This document shows, piece by piece, positions 13,776-24,849 of a stretch of DNA of 64,000 nucleotides. Positions within the stretch are counted from its first letter, which is position 1; each line of letters begins with the position of its first letter. The notes under the pieces were generated by a model. That model made no database searches. It was given only the letters and a program-made list of their open reading frames with translations, and was not told the origin of the DNA. The stretch covers positions 1,178,001 to 1,242,000 of the forward strand of contig JAPWFG010000024.1 of NCBI GenBank assembly GCA_028015205.1. Reading direction: 5' to 3'. The DNA comes from Mytilisepta virgata (lineage: Eukaryota; Mollusca; Bivalvia; Mytilida; Mytilidae). The position numbers and the translations under genes were made by a program.

Positions 13776-14034
13776 TTGTACATATATTTTGTACATATAT
13801 AACTGATTATAGTTAAGTGTAGAGACCGTCATTATATGCATCAACACAGCAATAGCCCATGAAAACATGATAACTGTTGTATCACTGGTATTATCCGTAT
13901 GAGGGGGGTACTTTATTTAAGATTAATTGCATGTCGGATGTCCTAAAATGACCCGTTATAACTATGCGTATCTTGCGTAAAATATGCGTAATGATACATG
14001 TTAATTAGAAATCTGAAGGAAAAATAGATCTTCT

Positions 14035-14105
14035 GTATTGATCATAACTGATGAGTGGTAAATCGATGAAATGCGCACATTTTGTGCATCAAAATTGGTA
14101 ACCTG
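14035..14105 (+). repeat. Best-preserved hammerhead-core-like repeat copy
   Basis: CTGATGA (14048-14054), stem II GTGGTAAATCGAT (14055-14067) and GAAA (14068-14071) are followed by TGCGCAC-ATTTT-GTGCATC (14072-14090) and then AAAATTGGTA. All core bases of a hammerhead ribozyme are present, with a candidate cleavage position after C14090 (AUC). The sequence before the core does not clearly pair with the sequence after the cleavage point, so helix I is doubtful. Confidence 0.6.
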
Positions 14106-14479
14106 GAAACCTCATTCTGTGAGTTTAAAATTCTATTCACAAGACAATTATATTATCATTTAAACAAGGTGATTTACCTATGTGTACTCATTATTGTGTT
14201 TAATTAATGATGTCGCTGCGTAGTATTTTCCAATTGCGTTCTACATATCTATAAAAATATATACAGCATTTAATGATTCATAATGTTCATAAAAAAATTA
14301 AAGAAATAAAATATGAAAAATATTTATAGGTTGTTTTTAATGTTTCCAAGAAATCATTTGCCAATCATCGATTTTCATAAGGAAGGTTGGACATATTTAG
14401 CTTACTGTAGGTAATTAATTCCTCTAAATAGAAATTTATTTTTAAGTAGTTCTAAATCTGACCGCGTTTTTTTACGATC

Positions 14480-15545
14480 CCCAAGTTAGACAAACACTGT
14501 CCTACCTTCATGACAATTATCTCATTTTTTCCAGCTGACAGTTCCAAACAACATCGTTTTTGTCTGCAAAAGACACTACATTTAATGCCTATGGCAATCT
14601 CACTTACACGCACACTTCTATACTATATGATAAATTAAAATCTGTTTTTCGTGAGCTAATTCACCAATTTTTCTGCACTAAATAAACTTTACAAAGATAT
14701 GCCTATCTGGTATCAGCTAACGACAAGGCTTTCTTTGTAAAAAAAAAAAAAAAAAAACTTATTTTAACAAAAAGTATTCTGAGACTGATGTTGTTAATAT
14801 GTTGGAATTTCTCATCGAGAACATCTTTGTTGAGTTTGGAGGACATTTCATTATTTTTTCAACAGACAATCGGCATCTCAATGTGGACAAACTGTGCACC
14901 GCGTTTGGCAGACCTGTTCTTGTTTTCATGCAAAGCTAGATTTGTACAAGGGCTACTGAATAGGAAAGAAAAGAAACTAGCCCAGTGCTTTAATATCAGT
15001 TTCCGTTATACAGATGATGTTTTTTTACTTAACAATCCTGACTCTAAGGATTACCTACATCTCATCTATCCCAGTGTACATGAAATTAAGGAGACAACAG
15101 ACATGCCATCATATCTAGATTTGTACTTGTACATAGATAATTTTGAAATCAAAACTTTAAGACACACTAATGATTTTAATTTTCCGATTGTGAACTTCCC
15201 GTTTCTTAGCTGGAATTGACACTTCACTGGTAATATACGGGTGCCGTTAACGGAGCTGGACATGCTTACCCTTCTGGAGCACCTGATATCACTCCCGGTT
15301 TTTTACTGGGAGTTCATATTGCTAATGCTTTAGTTTCTGTGCTGTCTTTTGTTCTAGTTTTGTTAAGTTTATCATACGTTTTTTATTCTTTTAGTTCAAC
15401 ATGTATCCGTGTGGCGTTTGTTTGTTGTGTTCCATTCTCTAGACCTTGTGTTTTCCTTGGACTTCGAATTTGTGGACTTTTCCCAATTCTTTTGGCGATA
15501 TTATATACAAAGAAATTTCGGTCACAAGATACATTTGTATGTGCC
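14480..15545 (+). pseudogene. Decayed reverse transcriptase (probably Penelope-like), with 3' tail family A
   Basis: Fragments in several frames match one retroelement protein. PNNIVFVCK lies near 14545, SETDVVNMLEFLIENIFVEF near 14770-14830, and after a frameshift QTIGISMWTNCAPRLADLF (consensus GIPMGTNCAPLLADLF) near 14862-14925. FRYTDDV, corresponding to the catalytic YxDD box, lies near 15002-15022. DFNFPIVNFPF (15172-15204) is followed by a stop. The tail (15220-15545) has CGGGTGCCGTTAACGGAG, GGAGCACCTGATATCACTCC and TTTAGTTTCTGTGCTGTC. Frameshifts, stops and an M-P-to-S-M change show it is dead. The open frame at 14788-15219 is its longest surviving piece. Placement with Penelope-like elements is from memory of the family. 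Confidence 0.8.
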
Positions 15546-15834
15546 TGAGAAATAATTTTTTTTAAAGATTTCTGTAGTGCCCACAAGTGTCAGACATGTA
15601 TAGTGTTTGTGTTTTAGAAAATGTAAATTTTCTTTTGTTAAAAGTTTAACTTTGCCTCGAAATGAAACTAAATCTATGTTCAATCTGGCCGTAAACTGAC
15701 GAAAATGCAAATACATTGTACTACTTTTAGCGCTGTGTATGTATGCATTTTTTCAAATCAATTGAAGGTTTGGATTTAATTATCATATCTCCATGTCTGT
15801 CTATCTCTCATTCCATTGATGTATACAATTCTCC

Positions 15835-16165
15835 ATTTTTGGCACCTGTGAGTTGTCTCCCATTTACAGATTAATCTGCTCTTTGGAGAAGGTTTCTGCC
15901 ATAGATATCAATGGATAAATTGTCAGTTTTCTATTCCTAACAATATCATCCTTATACATTAATGGTATGTTTTTGGTAATATTTTCCCATAATTTTCGAT
16001 GTCTTGTGATGCCCATCCCCAATTCAATTTCTTGGAAAATATTAAAAATAATGTTTGCCCTTTATGTTAAATACAACACACCTTCTATCAGGACAGATAA
16101 CTCATATTTTTTGGAGACAACTCCAATTTTTCCCGCAAGTAGGAAATGTTATACAAATTCTTAAT
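15835..16165 (+). repeat. Dispersed repeat, copy 1 of a pair (partner at 51.72 kb)
   Basis: Shares with 51720-52030 the phrases CTTTGGAGAAGG, TAACAATATC, CCCTTTATGTTAAATACAA and TCAGGA-AGATAACTC, in the same order and orientation. The longest open frame, 15967-16164, is unlikely to be a real gene because its partner differs in frame. I do not recognise the family. Confidence 0.7.
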
Positions 16166-16940
16166 AGAAATATTTATATGCAAAAACAAGTGTAGTTACA
16201 TATACAATAACAAAGGTAATATGTACGGAGTATTAGGATATAAGTATTAAGTAATTACGAAGGTTTGATGTGCATTAAGGTCTACGGAAAGTACATTGTA
16301 AATAGCAAGATAATAGTCTGTGTGCAACTGTATTAAGACTTCTGAAATTATTTTTGACACTATATGGCCATGTACAATGTACATGTACGTATCTATACGT
16401 TATAGGTTTGGGAATTTTCATTTGTTTTACCTATATATACGTAAATTTAGTATACACGTATTATATTAATTCCTGTTAAGTGCTGTCAAGACATAAGTTC
16501 ACTAAATATAAACGTTGATAAAATAAAATAATACTTTTGAGTTCACAAAGCAGATATTTCAGAGAATTGTAAAAATGATAGACTTAAGAAATTGACTTGA
16601 AGGACATATAATTATGCATAAATCGATCAATTCTCAATAATAATTTCTTCTTTCCCGAATTTAATTATTTTGAATTAAAATTGTAATTAAAATAAAACTA
16701 TCATACGGAAATTTCACCACCTCATTACAACATTAAGATAAAATTCTTCTGAAGCATTTGATTTTACACCAATGATATACCATAAAACGTCATTGAACTA
16801 CATTAACTTTATGTCTATATTCCTTGTGCTATCAGAATTTCAGTAATAAATATGTATCATGTTTAACAAAACTGTTTAATGCCTAGACGTCATTGCTAAC
16901 AATCTTCGTGTAATTTGTTATTGACAAGGAAATCACTGTT
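16166..16940. other. AT-rich sequence upstream of the GTPase gene
   Basis: Nothing recognisable beyond AT-rich sequence. It may contain distal regulatory elements of the gene at 17,097, but no motif stands out. Confidence 0.4.
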
Positions 16941-16944
16941 AAAT

Positions 16945-17020
16945 TGAGTCAGGAAACCACGTGCTTCATTAGAAATGTACAGCTGGTAGTATAAATGTAA
17001 TAGCAGTATTTGAAAACATC
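16945..17020 (+). promoter_or_regulatory. Putative core promoter of the RGK GTPase gene
   Basis: An AP-1-type site, TGAGTCA (16945-16951), and an E-box, CACGTG (16958-16963), lie just upstream of a TATA-like TATAAAT (16990-16996). That spacing would place transcription start near 17020 and give a 5' untranslated leader of roughly 75 bases if there is no upstream non-coding exon. The sites are read directly; their use is inferred. RGK genes in vertebrates are often inducible, which would fit AP-1 control, but short motifs like these also occur by chance. Confidence 0.35.
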
Positions 17021-17096
17021 AATAGTTTACTGTAAATTAGTATTGAGAGAAGTATTAGCTAGAATTATTTAATAATTTACTGAAAATTACAAAGTA

Positions 17097-20000
17097 ATGA
17101 CTAAGTTAAAGGATAGAGAACAAAAGATGCTTCACGACAGCACAAATACTACAACAAAAATTGGGGAATATTTGAAACCGAAATTTACACTGTTTCCCGA
17201 AGTTCTTATTTCGGACTTAGGAAATGAATCTCGTTCAGAACCAAGTTCAAGATCATGTTCCTTTAAAGACAGGTCAAGGCATAAAAGTTTAATAGAGTCC
17301 GATGATATTAAACGACGAAAAAGTCTACCGTGTTCTACAGAAAATTTACTGTCCGTTTCTTACACTGATTTATCGGACGCTAACAAACGTCCTGTAAAAA
17401 GAGTAAGATCATTCCGTATGACATCTAAAGGATCCATATCTGGAAATGATTTCAGTAAAAATTCAAGGAGGGGATCCTCTAATTCGTCCTTCATTGAAAA
17501 AGACTTAAACCGCAAACGATTTCCGAGTGACAATTCAGATGACAGTGCAGTAACATGCTGTTCTTCAACTTGCTCAAGTGGATATTTTAGAGTTCGTCTT
17601 TTGGGGTCTGATGGAGTTGGGAAGAGTACCCTTGCAAAAACATTCATGACTTCGGCATACATGTCTGTGTTTGATACAGAAAATGGTACGTTAGTTTTTT
17701 ATTATACCTAACATTTGATATCTCAATATTCAACAATATTCATGAAACTATTTCTATTTTTTGTTCCCTTTTTGCTTTAAATCAATCACAAATTTAAAAG
17801 ATGGTTTCATAAACTGAATTTCGAAATAAGACTATACTTGTTTTACCTTAGAACCGTCATCCGTTGAGAACAGTTTTAGAACATGTTTAGAAAGCAACAA
17901 CCAAGAAAAACTTCAGAACTAAACATATATTTACCTTTTCTATAGTTTCGATATATATTATTCGCATTTAAAAATAAAGGCACGTCTGAAATTATAAATA
18001 ATGAATATCGTTTGTAGTTAAAAAAAACATATCTCCGCGAATTCGGTTTATTCTCTACTAAAAATATTGTTCATGTATCTGTAAACCAATTGCATGTACA
18101 TTGACAAAATTTTATTTTCTGTATAATGGGTACTCTGCCTTTAAATATATTTATTTATCCGAATATTTTTAACTAGCAAACATCAATATTACATGTTTAT
18201 AAAGTATTATCTGTTACTAATTTGAAGTTAATTATCACTTAGTGCCTGGAAGATTTTGTATAAATCTAAATATACGGCATTAACTCCAGGTGTTACTAAA
18301 TGTCAAAGTTTGCATAAAATTGCTGATAAAAATCCGAGTCTGTCAAATGTTTAAGCTATATTTTCAGGTTTAAATAGCCATAGTTTACTCATGATGAAGT
18401 TCTATGTATTCAGAATCTGTTGTGCTATTTACTTTATACTTTTAACTAAGAGGTTGCCATATCAAACATTTCTCATTTGGCAATGTTTTAAAAATATCCC
18501 AACTTGGACTTGTAAATCTATATAAAAAATTATTAAAATGACGATATTATAACAACTTGTTTAGAACTGAAAAGAAATACAATGGATAATAACTTTCTAG
18601 GTGGAAATGAATAATTTAAAATACAGCGTTAACGCATATTGCACAAATGAAATAGAAGCATGATAGTTTCTGGTGTGTATGAATAATTTACACGTCCCCA
18701 GCAATTGTAATTATTCTCGACTACTCACACTAGTGCAATCATGCAGTACCACCCACATAAAGAGCGGTAAACAACCGAACAGACACCTGCAGAGAATCGA
18801 GCAAGAATTAAACAAAAATAAAATAAGAAATTGCGCAAAGCTAACAGTATATAAAACTAAGCTTGTCCTCCAGATATCTTTAATCAACTACTTGTAGGGT
18901 GTTCTCATCACCTGTTCAACTCCTCTTAAGGTGTTGAAGAAAAGAAAATGGATATGTTTTTATATTATTATGATGTATGCAATGAAGTCATATCATCTGT
19001 TTGTCACTAGAACAAGCAATTCTAGCATTTGAATTATTTTTTTTTTGTGTGGTATTTGATAGTGATAGACATATAATTTGTATGAATCATTTTTCTGTAG
19101 ATGAAGAAGAATATAAAACATTATCAGTTCAGATAGATGACGAAGAATCAACGTTGGAATTTATCAATTTTTCAGAAACGGAGGTACGATTGAAACACTT
19201 CCGTTTTATTATTTTCTATTTCGAACGAAAAACTTTGAAATTCGTTTTATTAAAATATTTTTTCTTATTGGTACTGATTTGACAATATACACTAACTAAT
19301 ACATGATCTCATGTAAATATATATTATTAAACAAATTAGCTCGTAGTAAAAAAATAGAATTGTATAATTAGTTCCACAAGAAAAAAAAATAAAACATTTG
19401 TGAATGAGTTACCCGGTGTCTTTTTATCAGACTTTCTAAATAAACATGCATTTATCTTTTTTATTCAGGATGAACAGGAAAAATTTCCAGTAGATGCTTA
19501 CATAGTCGTCTTTTCCGTCCACGATAGTGTTTCTTTTGATGTGGCAAAACGACATCTCCACAATATACGGTGTGAAATGTTTAGTGACAGAGCCACAATA
19601 CTTGTAGCAAACAAAGTTGACTTGGTGCGAAAACGACAAGTATCAACAGAAGGTAATTTTCTATAATTACATTTTTACATTTAAATAAAGACTTTTCTAA
19701 ATGACCCATATGTAGAAAATTCATACATGTATGTTCCTATAGCGCTCGCTTCGCTCGTTACTAATGATCACTAGTCAGTCATAGCTGAGGTTGTGAGTTC
19801 GAATCTCACCTTTGGCGGGGTGTGTTCGAATCCGATCTTAATTGACAGGGATTGCCAATTTTCCTACCGAAGGTCGGTGGTTCTCCCCGGTACTCCGGCT
19901 TCCTCCACCAATAAAAACTGGCAGCGGTAAAATATCCAAATGTGCTGAAAATCATGCGATACATATAGCTGTCAATTTAGGAAGGTTATTTTTAGGATTT

Positions 20001-21094
20001 TGCTTTATTTTCGATAGGATGTGGCATGTATCAAGTATGCTTTGTAAGTGCACATAATAGCTTTTAGTAATTTAAAGGGTTGGGTTGGGTTGGGGGGGGG
20101 GGGGTGTTAGCAATAAGAAAAATACTGACTGAGATATAGTGTTGTTCTTCATCTTAAAAGTTGCAATACGTTATTCATACTAAACCAAAATCTCGCGGTA
20201 CTGCTTTTTCATTCAGTGATAAGAACTAATTGAAATTACTTATTATATATATCAAATGCATATGCATATTAAAACTTGTTGACACCGACCGGCCAACGGA
20301 CCACAAAAATCGGCCGTTTTTTACAAAGTCAAACAACAGTTACTTCCCTTTTTGATATGTCATGTGAAATATATGGCATTTACGCCACATCGCTTACTAT
20401 CTTACTAAGTCCTATCTAACCAGCAGTGTTCAAAACGTAATAGAATTCGTTACTCAAATTACTGTCTATTGCTGGTGCGATAAGGTTTATAAACATTTCT
20501 TAATGTCGCTTTACATTGAAAGAACAACAATTTCAATTTTAAATGCGTTTCCAAATCAAATTTATAACTCAAGATTTGGTATTGATTATTCATTTCCAAG
20601 AGGTTTCTGAAGTGCCAGTGAACTCTGTTTTGATTCAAGTTACATGGTTTCGCAATTGCTTTGATTTCGCTTAGTACTTGTCTTTGATTTAACCATCCGG
20701 TTATTTTTATTCAATAAAAACAGAAAATTATAGTGTTTTGTCCTTTAAATTAATTTGATTTATTTATATATTCGTGGTCGTTAAGCTTGTTATATCAACT
20801 GACGTATGAATTTTTATTGCAGAAGCCAGACAAATTGCCGAGGAATACGACTGTAAATATACAGAAACGTCCGCTACACTGAATCATAAAGTCGATGAAC
20901 TTCTAGTTGGGTTGTTAAAGCAAATTAAGCTGAAACTCAGTCCAGAAGAAATGGAAAAAGCCGCCGCGACAATGACTTCTCAAGACGACACAGTCAAACC
21001 ATCTTCCGGAAAGGGACCGAAACGACTTTTTGACAAGTTATTTAGGAAAGGCTCAAAGACGAAATCGAATTGTGACAATTTATTCGAACTTTGA
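17097..21094 (+). CDS. RGK-family (Rad/Gem/Rem-like) Ras-related small GTPase, four coding exons
   Basis: The coding exons are 17097-17685, 19101-19183, 19469-19652 and 20823-21094, joined by GT-AG introns of 1415, 285 and 1170 bp. Together they give 375 residues. The start ATG follows an in-frame TAA at 17073. A long Ser/Arg-rich N-terminal extension (residues 1-163) precedes the G domain. G1 is GSDGVGKS (170-177), G4 is NKVD (272-275) and G5 is ETSA (300-303). The usual DxxG of G3 is replaced by an acidic stretch, SETEDEQE (221-228), where vertebrate RGK proteins have DxWE. The C-terminus has no prenylation CAAX box. It has a basic segment (about 348-367) and ends in CDNLFEL, matching the RGK C-x2-L-x2-L ending. 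RGK proteins typically inhibit voltage-gated calcium channels at the plasma membrane and bind 14-3-3 and calmodulin; RRKSLP (73-78) looks like a 14-3-3 site. The family call is firm. Which vertebrate paralogue it matches is not decidable here. Confidence 0.93.
19735..20060 (+). mobile_element. tRNA-derived SINE-like insertion in intron 3 of the GTPase gene
   Basis: A Pol III B-box-like segment, GTGAGTTCGAATCTCAC (about 19794-19810), forms a T-arm-like stem-loop. It is followed by a GC-rich body containing CCCCGGTACTCCGGCTTCC and then CTCCACCAATAAAAACTGG (about 19885-19922). This body stands out from the AT-rich surroundings. From memory it resembles the central domain shared by several invertebrate SINE families. 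The A-box region is degraded, and the exact ends and target-site duplication are not visible. It lies in the same orientation as the host gene. Confidence 0.5.
20076..20107 (+). repeat. GGGTT repeats running into a long G tract (intron 3)
   Basis: Three GGGTT-type units lead directly into a run of about 14 Gs. This is a potential G-quadruplex on the coding strand of the GTPase intron. It is probably simple-sequence DNA. Confidence 0.7.
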
Positions 21095-21540
21095 TGAAGT
21101 AGTTTGTAAAAGCACATCGAAAGAACTGCTATTGATGTTTTGTTTAATGGAATCATATTTCTACGACCTAAAACTCTTTAGAAGTATGTGTTCTTTGTGA
21201 CACCAAGAATAGAAGTTTTTGTATTATTTGACAAATTTAGCGGCATTTTCTTTTATTTGTCAAGAATAAATGTATTACTTTCCAAATGAAAATGACCATT
21301 ATATTCTTTAATTGTCTTTTAAAATAACTTAAAGATATTGTATAAGGTCAAACACGCATACGGTTTATTGAAGGATCTACTTTTATTTCGGTCCAAATTA
21401 TATATTTGTGCGTTAAATTTATTGTGTATATTTTGAAGGTATTGCTGCTCATCGAGTATAAAGTCATTGTCAAGTGCCAAAATGTACATTCCGTAAATAA
21501 ATATTCATTTAATTTGTAAACATGCCAAAATAAAACAATC
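21095..21540 (+). promoter_or_regulatory. 3' untranslated region and polyadenylation signals of the RGK GTPase gene
   Basis: AT-rich sequence follows the TGA stop. AATAAA hexamers occur at 21265-21270, 21496-21501 and 21529-21534. Any of these could end the transcript; which one is used cannot be told from sequence. Confidence 0.5.
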
Positions 21541-22506
21541 TAAAACGTAAGTGCCTCACAATAAATCCTTGGCTTACATGTAAATTGCGGTTGCTTACAA
21601 CATTTACTATAGCATTTGATTACTAATCGTCAAGTGGCGTCTAATTATTAATTGTAGAATTCACAAAACCTGCATAAAAATATAGTGTAACATCTATTTT
21701 TTATTTCTGATACAAGTTTTTGAATGTTGTCTATTGTGTATAGATACTATTAGCATTTGTTAAATAGCCACGTGATTATGCTAAACGCATACGTGGTCAT
21801 TTTCGCTGAAGTAAAACCTCGCGGAAATCTTTTGAAAGTTGATTTCATTTTGAAGGTTGATTTCATTTTTCGCGCGAAAAAAAAACTGAAAATATAATAC
21901 ATTTATTCGCGAAAATAACCACTTATTTGGAATACTTGGGTTTATTCATAGCAATACTTAGTTGTTTTATGTGATATCATTCCGGTTGAAATTGATTTGT
22001 TGTTTATTGTACATAGATGTATATACATGTATTGTCATATAAATGACTGAGTTTTGTAAAAAAGAAAAGAATAATATTTTAATAAAGACATTAATACTTG
22101 AAATCATTTCAATGTTTTATATAATTAGACCTACCCGTACATTTTGTAGATTAATAAGAGATATACGGGTACTTATTTCAAGGCAAAGTGAAAGAAATAT
22201 TGCAGACAAATGTGCCAACTTACATATGTTTCAAAGTAATTAAATGATGATACATACAATAAAAACACTTCCGCTTTAAAAAAATATATTCAAAGACTGC
22301 TACATGTAGTACAGATGTGTAAATTAGAAATTTCAGATTTTGTGGCTTTAAAAACAATATTCCGTATAATGTTAGTGAGTATGGTTATATTTTGGTAGGT
22401 GATTAACTGTGCCATTATTTCACCTTGGTTATGTTGATTTGTGCTTTTCAAAGTTGGTCAGACGATTGAACTTCTATAATAACCGTCAATATTAAGCCAT
22501 AAGAAG

Positions 22507-22542
<36 letters not shown>

Positions 22543-23115
22543 ACACATTCTGATATCCATTATCCGATTCAAGATTCCATGACAGAAAGTTTTATCACTG
22601 TAATAGAATGGATATTGAAACCAGTAACAATCCATAAATGTCCATATGCATTGTACTTAAGAATCTGTTTACATGTACATAGAGACCTATATCACCAGGG
22701 ATATATTTTAATATCATCGTTTTGGATCTTATTACAGTGATAATTGCATACTTTCCTCTTTGGGATTCGCTTAACAATAAATCGGATCTAATCACACGCC
22801 ATTTACATTTCTATTCAAATCTGTCATAACTGTATTCCAGTCAATTGATTATCTGTCCGGTCTTGACATCATTATTGTCTCGTTAGATTTGTTTTTTTCT
22901 CTCTCTACTATCTACTGCTTCTTGTTAATATAAATGAAGTTAGTGGCCAGTCTGATGAAATCTGAATGGAATCTTATGTCCTTTTTTGACACAAGGATAA
23001 TAGTGTTTCTCTCTACGGAATAATGAGTATTATGATGTCCAATATATTTATGTACGTAGAAATGTTCCATTTTCATTAACTATTCCTAACGTATTGGAGA
23101 CTGAATAAATAATAT
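21541..23115. other. Gene-less AT-rich stretch with a poly-A tract
   Basis: No supportable gene. A run of about 35 As lies at 22507-22541. It could be a retroposed tail, but no element body is recognised upstream. Confidence 0.5.
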
Positions 23116-23117
23116 TA

Positions 23118-23320
23118 CCTACTTCAATGCAAAAGATGTTCACATTTCGTCAGTTATGATGCTTAAGACAAATTCACAATGCCAACATGACCAAAGGGGC
23201 AAAGCCAATGACATCAGGATAGAGCTACGCACGGGGGAGATATGTTATTTTGTAATCATTAGTTTTGCTAAAATTTTAAATTTTTGTAACAGTAAATTTA
23301 AAGTAGTACATGTAGAAGTG
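23118..23320 (-). repeat. Hammerhead-core-like repeat copy lacking stem II, minus strand
   Basis: On the minus strand the sequence reads CTGA directly joined to CGAAATG (23145-23153). The whole stem II (TGAGTCGTAAATCGA in other copies) is missing. The usual companion ATATCTCCCCCGTGCGTAGCTC lies at about 23222-23243. The missing segment starts and ends with TGA/CGA, so deletion between near-identical short repeats is likely. Confidence 0.55.
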
Positions 23321-23693
23321 TGGACATAGCAACAACTGATTTAAGAAAAATTATACGAAATTTTCTGAATTTTCTGTATAAAAAGTTATAGTTTCATCTT
23401 GTGTATATACATACATGACATACAATATAGTATATAGAGTAAAGTGAAAAAAAATATAAAGAGACGAACGAGGGTTTAAGGTATATTTGAAACTATACGT
23501 AGCAATGCAAAACTTAAACATGACATAAAAACCAAGTTAATATGGCAGTTATTGTTCGTCATGTTGAAATATTTTAACAAAGAGCATAAAATTACATATC
23601 TTACACCAAAAGACGACACTCCACAAAGTTACTGCATTCTACCCCCAGATAATCGATGCTGAAGTACGGAGCCCCGCAGGGGACACGACAAGA

Positions 23694-23912
23694 AAAAAAA
23701 TTATATCGTTATCTCGATTTATGATATCGTTATCACGATTTATGATATCGTTATCTCGATATATGATATCGTTATCACGATTTATGATATCGTTATCTCG
23801 ATTTATTATATCGTTATCTCGATTTATTATATCGTTATATCAATTTATTATATCGTTATATCAATTTGTTATATCGTTATCTCGATTTATGATATCATTA
23901 TTTCGATGCAAT
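23694..23912 (+). repeat. Left minisatellite of the fold-back element, about ten 21-bp units
   Basis: The unit ATATCGTTATCTCGATTTATG repeats with single-base variants (CTCG/CACG/ATCA and ATG/ATT). Because 21 is divisible by three, long open frames of seven-residue repeats (MISLSRF type) appear. They are by-products, not genes. Confidence 0.95.
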
Positions 23913-24479
23913 ATTGTTACTTAAATACGTGTCCACTACCAATCCAAACACATACCCAATTAAGTTCACCATTAACAGATACTTTCTGAGTCAATTATCA
24001 TTTGTATAATTTATGATTTATAATGCCAATACATATAGTAGAGAAAATCATCTCTTAGTTTTCCAGTGTTTCGGTTTAGGTTTCAAGAACCAAGGCATAT
24101 CCTCATCAGGCACCCCTAGCCTTTTATTCATTAAGAAGACATGTAAATGTGTTGCCGCCAATCACATATTACTATTAATTTTCAATAGAAGAGGTATGGT
24201 GTACGACACCGGTCGTCTCTTTCCATGAAAGTGTCTTGCATTTATTTCGTTTAAACGAATGTTTCAATATGATACGAAAAATAAATCCAAGATTCACACC
24301 CCACTAATATTTACAACAAGATATGACCCGACTCTTCGGCAATTAGGAAGGGCTATTAAGAAGCATTGGTATTATATCCATAATGATGAACAGATCGAAA
24401 AATGATGAACAGAGCAACAGAATCTTCAATAGACCGCCCGAGTTTCTAAAATATGCAAAATGCATTTATCCAAAAGAGC

Positions 24480-24840
24480 TACATTTTAAATTATTCCAAT
24501 ATATTAACTTACACGGCAGCCATTTTGAAAATAGTGGCCATCTTTGATATTTTGAAATGATTGTCTATAGAATTTTCGATGAAGCTGAACATTTCTACGC
24601 TAAAATTGAATCTGTCAAGAATTGTTTTCTATTTTTTAAGATTTTTAAAAATTTGATAGCGGCCGTTTCAAAAATGGCGGCCATCTTTGAATTTTTAGTA
24701 TGATAAGGCATTACCTCAGATGGTTCCATATTTTTGTTCTAAGTTTGGTTTCAATAGATTGAGCCGTTTTCGAGAACACTCTCCAAAAAAAAAAAAAAAA
24801 CCCAAAAAAAAACAGTTACTGAAGAAAGAAGAATAATAAT
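24480..24840 (+). repeat. Dispersed repeat with CAGCCATTTTGAAAATAG / GGCGGCCATCTTTG phrases and poly-A tail
   Basis: Two GCGGCCATCTTTG-type phrases are followed by TTTGGTTTCAATAGATTGAG, TTTTCGAGAACACTC and an A-rich end (24784-24812). The 3' A tract suggests retroposition. It lies inside the fold-back element. Confidence 0.5.
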
Positions 24841-24849
24841 AACTAGTCA

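Noticed and set aside
17360..17662. 100-residue minus-strand frame opposite exon 1
   Set aside because: Shadow of the GTPase coding exon.
18673..18897. 74-residue frame in intron 1 of the GTPase gene
   Set aside because: It lies inside the intron, its sequence resembles nothing known, and the exon 1-2 junction is consistent without it.
19001..19282. 93-residue frame covering exon 2
   Set aside because: Only 19101-19183 is exon. The rest is read-through of intron sequence on both sides.
20076..20107. Interstitial telomere repeat
   Set aside because: The units are GGGTT, not TTAGGG, and only three are present.
22507..22541. Poly-A tract as the tail of a processed gene copy
   Set aside because: No gene-like sequence is recognisable upstream. 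Treated as simple repeat.
23721..23924. 67-residue frame of MISLSRF heptad repeats, and its minus-strand mates at 27.76-28.07 kb
   Set aside because: The repeats come from a 21-bp minisatellite that is open in several frames. This is DNA structure, not a protein gene.
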